DNA of 64,000 bases. Origin: Sphagnum magellanicum (Eukaryota > Streptophyta > Sphagnopsida > Sphagnales > Sphagnaceae). Made by a program: the position numbers and the translations under genes. This document shows positions 22,940-34,900 of the stretch, piece after piece. Below the pieces are notes generated by a model. It was not told the origin of the DNA. It made no database searches and was given only the letters and a program-made list of their open reading frames with translations. The stretch is taken from positions 310,001 through 374,000 of the forward strand of contig CM038916.1 in NCBI GenBank assembly GCA_021904315.1, read 5' to 3'. Every line of letters begins with the position of its first letter. Position 1 is the stretch's first letter.

Positions 22940-24719
22940 ACTATTGCTAAATATAACAAGATAAAAGAAAAACAAAAAACAATGAGTTTCAAAAAGGAAA
23001 TTACCTGTTCCAATGGTCTTATCATTCATGGAGGACAAATTTCATTTGATAATAAAGACTAATGTGAACCCATTACAAAATAAGGAAACTCAACATGTGA
23101 ACATTGTTTTGAAATGTATGTATCGATTTTTTGAACAACCAAATATGAAAGGAAATCATGTTTGAATCGAATGATTTTCAAGTGTTACCACATTCTCAAC
23201 TGATTTTCCTTTCCAAAACCTCAATTTTTGAAATTTATTTGAATTTTCATTGGCATAAATCACTTACAAATCAATATTTCTCACATTTTGAATCCAAATC
23301 TTACGAAATAAATTATGTTAAAATCTTGCTCATCAAGATTTTTCCAACACCAAAGGCACATTCCAATTCCTTCAAAATTTTCAATTATAATTTAATTTAA
23401 TTTTCAATGAAAAAATCATTCAATATTCAAAAACTTTTGCACCAAAATCCAAACATCATGGAACCACACTCATGCACCCTTCCTTGTCAAAAGCTTTCGA
23501 AAGACACCAAAAACACAATCTAAAACATCCTAGTTTGGGGGATTTCATGACTATAAAATAAAACAAAACAAACTACCCTTTTTAATAAATAGATATATGT
23601 AAAATGACCCCTTTTTAGCCATTCTTTCATCCCCTAACTCCTTTTTCAACCTTTAAGCATTGTTATTGACAAAATAATATAATTTTATTAAATATGGGTA
23701 TAAAATGTTATAATTCATAATTAAAATGCACAAGATTCAAGAATTTTTTAAAGATATAATACATGCAACAACAATGATGGTTGAAAACAATAAGGACAAA
23801 AAAAGACAAGATAAATTCATATTTGTCCAAATTTGGTGTTAATTTTAACTTCAATTCCTATTGAAATTCAATGTATTTTTTTCACTATTTTGAGAGATTT
23901 CACCCCTTTTATGACCAAACAAAGGGTATTGGTGTTATGTTTTCCTTAGTTTGCAGATATTTTTAGTTTTTTTTCAAAATTAAAATTAATTTTTTTGGTT
24001 TAAACTATAGGAATCTAACTTCAAAACAAACCAAAAAATAAATTGTGTGCATGTTTTCATGCGTGTAATTTTGTTAGTTTCAATAATGTTGGGTGTTGAT
24101 TTTGTAAAATGTAACATATTGATTTTCATTTTTTTGAATGTAATGATGTGCTAAAATGTTTGAATATTTATTATCATTTTTTTTTTCATCCAATGATGTG
24201 ATCTATTCTCATATTTTCAAATCCCAAAATATGGATTTAATGTTTTTTTGAAAAATCCTTTTTTTTTTTTTTTGGTTTAGCCAAATATGACATGGGAATG
24301 ATTTTTAATGTGTTAAGATATTTAAATTTATTCATTAATCATCTTGTCAAATCTAATGATATGATGATTGTTAATTTGCCAAATATATATATATATATAT
24401 ATAATATCATCTTTTCAAATCCAATAGGTGTGAATGTGCTAAAATTAATGTGTTTTTTTCATGGAATTGTTTTTTCAACATATTGATAAAGACATGAATT
24501 ATTTTTTCTCAAGATTTTCACCATTTTAATTTTAATGATTGGAATTATTTTGCGAAAAATATGAAAAACATGCTTAAGAAACATCTACAATTTGAGTAAT
24601 TCATTATGCCAAAAACTAGTTTTCCAACTACATATACATGATTCTAAATTTGTAAAATTGTTTATGACATTTTGATTTGCATGATTAATAGTCAATTCAA
24701 ACTAGTTGTTTTTAACATT
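22940..24719. other. AT-rich spacer
   Basis: No gene recognised. Contains an (AT)n tract near 24384-24402 and many poly-T and poly-A runs; short open frames here have no recognisable motifs. Confidence 0.6.
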
Positions 24720-25377
24720 AACGAGTGAGGGCAACCCGTGGCTACACCACTCCAGCCACCTGTGGCATCTCGCCCGACCCCCCGCAGTGGCTGCCCTGGC
24801 CTGTTTTTTCAAAGATCAAGAAGCAGGCGCTCTTAGGGTTTAAAATATTTAAAAGACCTGAACCGATGGTTCTTTAAAGACTCAAAAGCACCACCCAACA
24901 TTGAACCGGACTTGTGTTCGGTTGTCAGTTCTTTTTCAATATGTCCGAAACCGAGAACTGCCAATCGCGGCGCTTTGAAAAACAAAAGAACCTCCGGTTC
25001 TCTCTCATTGAAAAACATCAGAATCAAAGAACCGTCGGTTTAGGTTTTTGTTTCAAACTTCTTTTGAAAAACAGGAACAGACCCCCGATGGTTATCAGGT
25101 TGGTTCCCAAGATTCATAACAGGCGTTCTCCCAAACAAATCAAAGACGGCTGTTATGAATCCCTAAAAAAAACAAATTCAGTGTTGGTGAATAAAAGAGT
25201 GCACGTGTATAGGGTCTAGGTCAAGGCCCTAGAAAAATAATTTAATTTTCTCTCTGAGGACCTCGTTTTAGGTCCCCAACGACGGGTTTTCTTTCTGGGA
25301 ACCTCGTTTCAGGTCCGTCTCGAGGTCTGGACCGGGTACTTAGAATCTCGATTCAAGTCCTTTATTGAGGTGGTAAG

Positions 25378-25408
<31 letters not shown>

Positions 25409-25500
25409 TTCTACAAAGCACACCATAGCAGCGTCTGTCTGTTTGTCCGGGTAGTGCCCAGGCACTGCCCGGACAGACAGACAAACAGACACCACTGTAG
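24720..25500. repeat. dispersed low-complexity repeat, poly-C tract and hairpin
   Basis: 24830-25150 is rich in GGTTCTTT/GAACCG strings and shares blocks such as GAACAGA(C/T)CCCCG and ATTCATAACC/AACAGGC with 44335-44700. A 31-C run lies at 25378-25408. It is followed by an imperfect inverted repeat (25433-25490) whose arms share GTCTGTTTGTC and CCGGG.AGTGCC. Confidence 0.6.
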
Positions 25501-27756
25501 CTTTAATATATAAGATTGTTTCCATGGTTGTATTCATAAATATCATATTCATGTTTTTCATAACCATAATCAATGGGGATGCAATCATGGAGGATATATC
25601 AAACCTAAATACCTAGCCTAACCTATTCACATATACCTACCCATTAACCTACCCTACCTCAAGGTTATTAGTGTCACACCTTGTCACATTGCTTCAGTTT
25701 AAATGCTAGTGTTAACATCACGTTAGTTTAAGATCAACTTAAGTCAAAACAATAAATTTTTGCAAGGGCAAAGTCTTTATTTCAATGGTGACCAAAATTT
25801 AATCATCGCATAATTTTGGGAAATAATAATGATTAACTAAACTTGGGGTCTTGGTCCACATGGTGATTGAAATTTAGTTATAAATAAATAAATAAATCCA
25901 AACTATGAAGATGTGGTAATTAAATTTCAATTTTCATTTCAATGGTTAAAGTTTTTTTTTTTTTTTTTCCAAAGTTCATTTCAAAAATTTGGTCATCACA
26001 GGGATCGGGTGTCCACAATGACTAAAACCAAGTCCACCTTGGTCATAGTCTTGTGGCAATTGGATTCCAATCTTGACCTTCAAAAATAAAAATAAATCCA
26101 CGATGGTCAAGATTGATTTTATGATTTTTTTCTGTCCAAAATTGAACCCTCTTCACCTTTGGTGACCAAACTCTAATCACATTTGAATTAATAGTGAATA
26201 ATAAAATACAACTTATTTAATTACTTAAAAAAAATTTATGAGAATTAATGTTCAACATAATCATTGATTTGACAAATTGATGCATTTGTTACGATGTTGA
26301 CAAATTGGGTAACATAAAATAACAAGGGAACACATTTATGAATTTGTTTTTCTTGTTTTTTCACAAATGAAGGGATGATGAGGATGCTATGGCACATTAT
26401 GCAATGCTAAAGACACATAAAAGGATGTTAGGTAATGCCAAGAAAATGTTAATGGATATTGAATTATTATTTTAAATAAAATGATAAAGGGACAAGGGGA
26501 AAACATTACGGGATGATGAGGACACAAGCAATGTCGAAAGATGTAAGGGGATGCTAAACAACTTTTTAAAAAATGAAGGAATGTTGATTTTTTTTTTGCA
26601 TGTGATGAAGGAAGATGTTAAAGGTTGATTAGAACATTAAGCAATGTCAAGAAAATGCTAAGGAAATGTTGAGGGATGCTAGGCAACATTGGGAAAACTC
26701 TATGGACGTTATAAATGCAATTAGTTGATTTTTGTGTCCTATTCAAACATTATTATAGGTGTTTTCTTAGGTGGGATAAGTAGCCATTCACTAGCTATAT
26801 TTTTTGGTGTTGTCAATGTTAGTTTTAATGCAAATTGCTTGAAATGTGAATTAACAATTAAAAATTTGATTACATTTTGAAATGGGCGTCAAAATAACCC
26901 TTTATCACCTAACATAATGATGATTCACCTTATTAGGCTTTTCATGTTTCTAGGTGGAACAATAACAAGCTTATTTTATCATTCGTGATGACAACAATAG
27001 TGGGCTTCTTGTGAATTCCTAAATGGAATGATATCGGGCTTGTTCCATAATATGTGATAACAATAACAATTTATGGCAATGAGGTGCCGTTATGGACCCA
27101 ATAATTGACAAAAGGTTATCAACAATAATTTATTGTAAAAAAATCAAAATGTCTTTTTTTCATCCATATTAGAATGACCATGAAATTTTCATCCAAAAAT
27201 GAAAGGTTACATATTCATTGTTAGGCCAATAAGAGTTGTTGTTGATACGTTGTGCTAACTAGTTAGGTTGCTAATGGCACAAAGGTTGCCAAAGGTTATT
27301 ATGGGGGTATAACTCACAACTTGATAACCAATTAGACCATGGTTGAAATTCTCATTACGCATTCCAAAATGGGCACACCCTTTAACCATTGTGTCAAGGT
27401 CACTTGCAATAAATAACACCTCACACAATGGTCAAGCTTTCCCCATTCTTTTAAGTAGAAAATTTTGCGTCACTTTAAACTAAATAAATAAATAAATAAA
27501 ATGAAAAGAAAATTCCATTTTTTACCCATTCTCTTAAGTGAAAGATTTTGCCTCACCTTAAAAAAAAATGAAAAAAAAAAATGATTCCATTTTTGAGAAG
27601 GGAGGATTTTGTTTAAGTTATAGGTGGGTCCCTAACAAGGAAAAGAAGACAAAGGACACATAAATTAATGATAAGATCTTAGATGAGATTTCTACAATTT
27701 AAGGGCTCAAAATTGGCATAGTATTCTCTCCAAATCCTTAATGCTCACTTATGTGT
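25501..27756. other. AT-rich spacer upstream of the MOM1-like gene
   Basis: No gene recognised. Contains AAAT microsatellites (near 25880 and 27481) and diffuse GGGATG/AATGCTAAG-type repetition at 26370-26700. Confidence 0.6.
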
Positions 27757-28926
27757 GTAAACCCTAAACCCTCAAAACCCATCATTTAGGCAAGTACCTA
27801 GTACTTACCTTACCTACCTCCCATTCCCTAACCCTGGGTTCAAGGTACCCAGTCTAGTCATAGGGTGCCTAGGGTCGGTGTCGTCGCTTGCCCTTTGCGT
27901 CGTCGTCGTCGTCGTCGCTTGGCGGTGAGTGCGTGTGCGTCTGTTGCGCGATTTTGCGTCTTGTTTTTGCGCTTCTTGGGTTCTGAATTGCTGCACTTTT
28001 TTGGCTCAACTTTCTTATTCTCTGGCTTCTTTATTTTCTTTTGGGTTATTTTTCCCCTTTCTTTTTCTTGGGGGGGGTGTACTTGAAGAATGCTCGTTGC
28101 AGAGGTTTTGGGTTGTTTTTTTGTGTCTCCCTGTGTTGTTTTCTGGATTGTGATTGAGGTTGCTGTGTGAGGACGGAGGGGTGGACACGGCAGGGTAGGG
28201 TAAGTGGTAGCATTTTTTTTTGGAGCTTATTGAGTGCTTCTCGCGGCGTCAATTCTTGCAGTGAATGTGTGGATGATGCGGCAAGCGGAACTGTGCACCT
28301 GAATTAGGGTTTGGAGTTACGCTCGTCAACAGCAAGCATCAACAACTCGATGTCAGATATATAGTTCTTTCTTGCTGCCTTGTAAGTGCTTGCAAAATGG
28401 GTTTCTAAAAACGGATTTCAAAGTAGAGATTTCAGTATACTTAATACAGTGGGAATGTGTGGATGTGGCAAGTGGAACTGTGCACCTGCATTAGGGTTTT
28501 TAGTAACGCTCATCACAGCAGGCATCAACAATTGGATGTCAGACATATAGTTCTTTCTTGCTGTCATGTAAGAAGTCCTTACAATGCGGATTTCTATAAA
28601 TGGATTTCAAAGTAGAGATGTCAATAATACATAGACAGCGGGAATAGTTCTTTCAATGTGTGGATGATGCGGCAAGCAGAACTGTGCATCTGAATTAGGT
28701 TTTGGAGTAATGCTAATCACAGCAGGCATCAGTAACTGGATGTCAGACATATATTTCTTTCTCACTGTCATGTACGAAGTGCTTCTAAACGGATTTCAAA
28801 GTAGAGAGATGTCAGTAATGAGTAAGTATACAGGGGGTATAGTTTGGAGGTGTATTACAGTCCTTGGCACCCTGCTGTGCATGCATGTTTTCAGTTTGTG
28901 AAATTGTGGAATTTTGGATTTTCCAG
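27757..28926 (+). promoter_or_regulatory. probable promoter and 5' leader of the MOM1-like gene
   Basis: Two overlapping telo-box motifs (AAACCCTAAACCC, 27759-27772) precede a locally GC-richer stretch with (GTC)n at about 27898-27917 and a T-rich segment to 28225. Telo-boxes are known plant promoter elements bound by TRB/AC-type proteins. The start codon at 28927 directly follows TTTTCCAG, so the leader is probably spliced. Transcription start is inferred, not seen. Confidence 0.5.
28263..28825 (+). repeat. three tandem ~190-bp units in the leader of the MOM1-like gene
   Basis: Units begin near 28263, 28453 and 28655 with GAATGTGTGGATG. Each includes GGAACTGTGCACCTG-like, GGATGTCAGACATATA-like and GGATTTCAAAGTAGAGAT strings. 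They occupy the inferred 5' untranslated region or first intron. Confidence 0.85.
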
Positions 28927-31900
28927 ATGGTATGCAGCCCATTGCAGTTGTGGATGGATAGGGGAAATGCATTGGAGGGGACTCAACAGACGAAGAGTAG
29001 CAACTATGTGGTTGGCGAGGTCATCCAGGGCTGGAAGGGAGAAGAGGATGAGTATGTGGATATTGACTCATCTGATGATGACAACAACAGTGGAGACAAC
29101 AAAAAAGGCACCACCAATCAGTCCTCTAGAGACCTGATAGGTACAGCCCTACCTTCTTCTACTATCCATTTCTCAAAGGGGGCCAGAATTCAGGAATGCT
29201 GGGAACCTTAGGGTAATTTCTTTTGAGGGCTTTACACATGCATTGAATTGCAATATGGTTGATAAGGGTGCTCTATATCATCATTTGGATGCATGCAAAC
29301 TGGTTGTGAAGAATCCACACAAACCGGTTGCGAATCTCCATCTCTTGCAGACTCATGCTGGAAATAACCCTAATTGCCATTGCAAGGCAGGAGCCATTCT
29401 AGACATATGCAATCTTTGAGAGACTCCCAATCTATGACTTTTGCATGAAGTCAGCCCTGTAAATATATGAAGACAGTGATTGGTTCCCCTCATCCATTAG
29501 GGTTTGACATAAGTCTCATCCTAGTACATTGGTAGTGAATACTGTCACGCCTTTCATTGGGGAAGTCTTCAGGGCCAGAAAAATTTGTGGGATTTTTCAT
29601 CTTTCTGCTTGTCTGCAGATGGGGAATATATAGCTTAGGATCTTCCTCCATCTGGGCTGTTGTTAGGCAGCAGCATTTAACTGCTTTTTGGCACCTTACC
29701 GTACAAGTCATGGCCAGGGTTTGTTGGTTTCCCGATCAATTTCAGTATTATTACTCTTCTAATTCTGATGCCTTGCGTCCAAGTGTAGGTGAGGAGTGGC
29801 ATCAAGAGGATGGTGTGGCAGAGTCCCAAGCTTCTATTGGACCCTCCCACTGGCCTTCCGAGCATGGGAGATTGTTTCAGGGACCTATTAGTGTCATGCA
29901 TGTCAATGAGCGGGTAATACCATGTGAATCACATAAAAATGTTGGTCTTTCCCATGATGGCAGCAGCAAGTTGGAGTCAGGTGACAAAAGGGAATCAAAA
30001 GCAGAAAGAAACTTGCAGGTCTTTTGACTTGTTTTCCACACTTCACATGTTTTGTTTATTCCAGCTTCTTCTGATTATTCTTTGTGGATTAGACACTTAG
30101 GCAATGAATGTTTGGCATTTAGGGTTTTAGGCTTTATGTGTGTTTTTAAGACTGGATGTGAGTTGTTATTTTTGTTTCGTTCAAAACTCAAAGAACCCAA
30201 CAGGATTCTGAATTGCTAAACCTGAGAATTTGCTCCCAGATTAGCACAAAACGGAAGATGCCGGATTCAGACCACCCTTCAACTTCAAATGTAGTCAAGC
30301 ACCTGAGAACAGGCACATCTGGTATCAGGGGAGCCAATGATAGGGCAAGGAGCCAAAATTGTGATCAGACGGAGAGGGAAGCTTCCATGGTGCTGGGGAA
30401 GAGAAAGTTGCCATCGGGAAGCTTTAGTAGTGAGCAGGGGTCTCCTCCTACAAGAAAGTTGCCAGGTGGCAACAAACTCAAGGGGTTTGCTGTTGGTGAG
30501 AAGGAGCAGGAAGCTATGAACCATAAATACCAAGTTGAAGTCTCTCCGTCACTTGAAACCACAATGACAGAATCCAGCAATATCCGTTCAAGGCTTGTTT
30601 GGGTGAAGGTACAATTTGTCTTAGTTTGCTTATCTCAAGGAACAGAAAACCTTTATAGAATGAGTCTTTATGTACATGCATATTGCTGGTTTGTATACAT
30701 TCTTCTTTTCTCTCCACCATCATCTCTTTGTCAAGTGCCTAGCCTTTTTGCCAGGCAAGTTTTCTTGTTACTTCCAGAAATACAGTGCCAAGCCTGGTAT
30801 GCAGATCTTTGTGCAGCAACAGTGTTCCCAGTACTTTGAACTTGCAGTCCCTCCTGCTCTTGGTGTTTTGCGAATTCTTGCTTGGATGATCTTTGACTCT
30901 GTCCTCCAGAATGTAGTCTGTGTACATTGTTGCATGTCGATCACATTCACATATATGCCTGTACTTCTCCACAGTGTGCAGTAAATGGTGAACTTTGGTG
31001 GCCTGCAATGAGAATTACGGAGAAGGAAGTGCCAAGCGAAATTGTCAACCAGCTCTCACCAGTTGAGGGCAAGATTGTATCTCTGTTCTGTGTTTCCAAG
31101 GACCTGCAGTTCCAGGTCATTGCCAAGCGGAGGTGCACATTTTTGACTTTTTGTCTCTCATCTAATCTGCAGCTTGGAACATTATACCCCTTAGGTCTCA
31201 GCCTTCATAACAACCAGGCTTCAAATATCCTTTGATAGTTGCATTAGAGAGAATGGTCTTATTGCAGTTGGTAGAAGACAACTTCCAGGAGAGAATGGTC
31301 TTGTTGCAGAATGAAGAGAAACTTTACCAGTGCTTCTCTTTCTCTCAAAGCAGGTGCATCCGGCCTTTTGGGCATTTCTACAACACTTGGAAGAGTCAGA
31401 CAACCAGTCTGGGTTTTGTAGCTGCTGTCAATGAGGCTCACAGGCTGTTCTCATCATCAAGCGATCACTGTCTGAGTGCCTCTGCTAATGAGATTGCAGA
31501 TGGAAGGGATAACATGCTGGGGGAGATGCCTGAGATGATCTCTGGGAGGTCTGAAGACATATCTGATCAAGGAAGAGAAAAACAAGAAGTTGTAAAATAT
31601 TGTCTGGTCAATGGGGAAGATAGGTCTTTGGGAAATGCTGATGTGCATATTGAGAATGAAGATGAGCGCTCATCTGGGCAAAATTCATTGCCACTCCCTC
31701 AGGAGCTATCAGTTGCTGCTAATAAGGCCCAGGTTGGGGAAAGGGAGGAGGGAGAGATGTGTTCAGGGGAACAGATGCATAAGATGATCTCTGGGAGGTC
31801 TGAAGACATATCTGACCAAGAAAGAGAAAAACAAGAAGTTGAAAAGTATTGTCTGGCTTACGAGGAAAATCGGTCTTGTGGAAATGCCAATGGGCATATT

Positions 31901-34900
31901 GAGGATGAAGAAGAGTGCATATCCAGACAAAATGCATTGCCACTCCCACAAGAGATATCAGTTGCTGCTGATAAGGCCCAGGTTGAGGAAAGGGAGGAGG
32001 GAGAGGTGGGTTCGCAAGACATGAATGAGGTTGAAAGTGCACAGGCTTCAGGAGAAAGAGATGTTCAGGTTAAGAGCAATGGGTGCACGCAGACCCAGCG
32101 ATTTGCTCTTGCCAACAGGAACATTATGAGTGGTGATGAGATTGAGTACACCAGAAATCCTGATGGACACATTGAGAGTTTAGAAGAGTATTCAGGTGTA
32201 CAGAATCCATCATCACTTCCTCAGGAGATTTCAGTTGCTGGTAATGGGGGCCAGCTCAAGGAAAAGGCAGAGGAGGTAAAGGGTTCACAAGACATGGATG
32301 AAGTTGGAATTGCATGTGCATTAGGAGGCAGGGATGTTGAGAACAAGAGCAATGTAGATACCCAAGATATGGAGTTTGCTGAGGCCAACACTAGGATTGA
32401 CAATGAGATTGAACATGCATTGAAGTTGAATAGTAGGAAGGCCAACTTAAGCAATGACATATTGGGCATTGCAAGTAAGCAAACTATGAGAAGGTCAGAG
32501 GATGGCCTTAATAACAAAAATGACATTGGTTGTCCACCAGTGGGTGTTTTGCCTCAAATTGTTCAACACATGAATCCCACCCAACTGGTCAGCAATTCTG
32601 AACCAAATGTGGCTAGTCTTCCACTTGCTCCAGATCTGGATTCTGAAGGTAGCAAGGATCCTAATGTCGAGTTGGAGGAAGGGGAGCTAGTACCACAATG
32701 GCAAGATAGCTTCTTGGATGATCAAAGCACAGGATCAGAACTTAAGCATCCCATAGAGAAACCCTCACCTGGTGCCTCACAACTGGAGCCTTTGGTTAGT
32801 GCAGATTTTCCTGTTTGCAAGCAGTTACAGAATAGGAAGCACCAAGGACAATCAGTGGTTTCCTGGAAGGATGGTTGTAGTAGTCACGAAGTGGCCAAAA
32901 CCAGAGCAGAAATGAGGTAAAGACTTCTCCTTTGGCTACTCATACTTCCATTGCACACCATTGGCCTTTGGTAGTGATTGTTCCCTTGCAGTCCATGAAT
33001 GCTACAGTACAGAGATCTTTTCTCTGAGGTCCAGCTGAAGTCCTCCCTTATGAACTTGAATGTCATTGCTACACTCTGAGTATATGTTTCAATGATGATT
33101 GGAATGCTTGTGCTGGATCTTTGGTGGCAGGACATGTGACAGTGATTCTGGGGGTGTGCAGCGAAAAGGAAACATAGTTGAGAAGATCTGGGCAGTGCGG
33201 GAGGTTGTTGCAGGAGCCTCTAGCAACAGGTTAGCCTATTGCAGTGGAATAGGTGAGCCCCTGGGAGAACAAAGTGGCCTCCTGAGCATTGATGAGGATA
33301 GAACCAAGGGTGATAGTAATGTTACCAAACCTGTGGAAGAGGTGACCACTTGTACTCAACTCCAGAGAGTAACACAACTACATGTCATGAACAGACCCAA
33401 GGCAGGAACTAGGCTGGAACAGCTAAGAGAGCCAAATAGGCCTCAGCAGATTGTGCGATGCTACTTGGACTCTCATTGTGAAGCTCTAAGTGGAGGCAGG
33501 GCAAAGGAATACTTTGTGAAGTGGAACTCACTCTCTCATGCTCACAATACATGGGTGTCTGAGGCAGAGCTGACAAGGTTCTCACCAAAAGAGCTGTCTC
33601 ATTTCCAAAATCTGTTGGCACAAGAGGAGGCAAGATTCTTATTGTTTTCTCTTAGTTTTGCTTTCTCTCTCTGTTATCACAATACCTCTTATGGCTGTGA
33701 GTTTTGTTCATTAGAAGTTAGAAGTTGTTATGATCAATGACAGCTTACACATTCTTCAGAAACAAAGTGTGGAACACCTCCTTTTCATGTCTTCTTAAAG
33801 GGCATGACCAAAGGCAATCTAAAACTCTTACAGCTCAGTTTTTAAACCTGACTTGTATGCAGGTCATAAACTGGAATCCTGAATGGGCTCGGCCAGAATG
33901 TGTCTTGCTGAAAAGGAAATGTCGGTCTCTGGAACATAATCATGGAGGGGCAGAAAGTACTTGCAGGGACAAGGAGATGAAAGACACATTTGAATGGTAT
34001 GTAAAGTGGATAGGTTTGGGGTATGAGGATTGCACTTGGGAATGCGAACACAGTGGTGTTCTTGCAGCCCCTGGTGCAATCAAGCTCTTCTCTGCATATG
34101 AGAAGCGGACAGAGGCAGCAAGGCAGAGAACCACACCTGAAAGAGTTCAAGAGGTGCATAAAAATTTGACAGTGTGCAGCTTTTTCATATTTGTTTCTTC
34201 ACTTATGATTGGAAGTTAACTCTCTGGAACCATTGACTGGAAGTCTACTATAAGTGAATCCAGGAAATGCCATATCACTTGTCTTTGGGTTTAATTTGGT
34301 GAGCAAGTTGAGATATGGTTCCAATTTCACTTTTTTTATGGAGACAGGCTGAGAAGCTTCGTAAAAGGCCACTTGTCAATATAAAGAGCCAGCCAGATTG
34401 GATTCCTGGGAGGCTGTGGCACCAAAATCATCTGCAAGCTCTTAATCAATTACGAGAGTGGTGGCATGGCCACAAGAATGCCATCATGATTGACCAGTCC
34501 AATCAGGTGATTAACTTTAAAGCCTGAAACTCCAAAATGCCCAGCAACCTGCCAAGAGTTTTCCAACTTGATGGTTCCACTTTGCCAATCCCAAAAGGTC
34601 CACTGCACAGTTCTTCTTTTGTTCTTTAAAGATTGTGTTGTAAGAGTTCTCCCTCATGTTCCCCTGTCTTTTCTTCCTCTGTTCTTGTAACTTTTCCTGT
34701 TGTCAGGTACATTTTTTGACCATATTCAGCTTCAATGTCTCAGGTTGCCATGCTGAAGAGCAACTAGCCCTGCATATGGTAATGTGGGTTCCAAGTGTTC
34801 CCTGACATCAACCCTCATAGGACAGTACCAACATACCAGGTCTCTAACTATTCTCTGTTCAATGCAGGAGAATATTGTAGCAACAATCCTATTTTTGGTG

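Noticed and set aside
29557-29788. Upstream part of the open frame overlapping exon 2 of the MOM1-like gene
   Set aside because: Phase from exon 1 fits the acceptor at 29788; the earlier part would be intronic and shows no motif.
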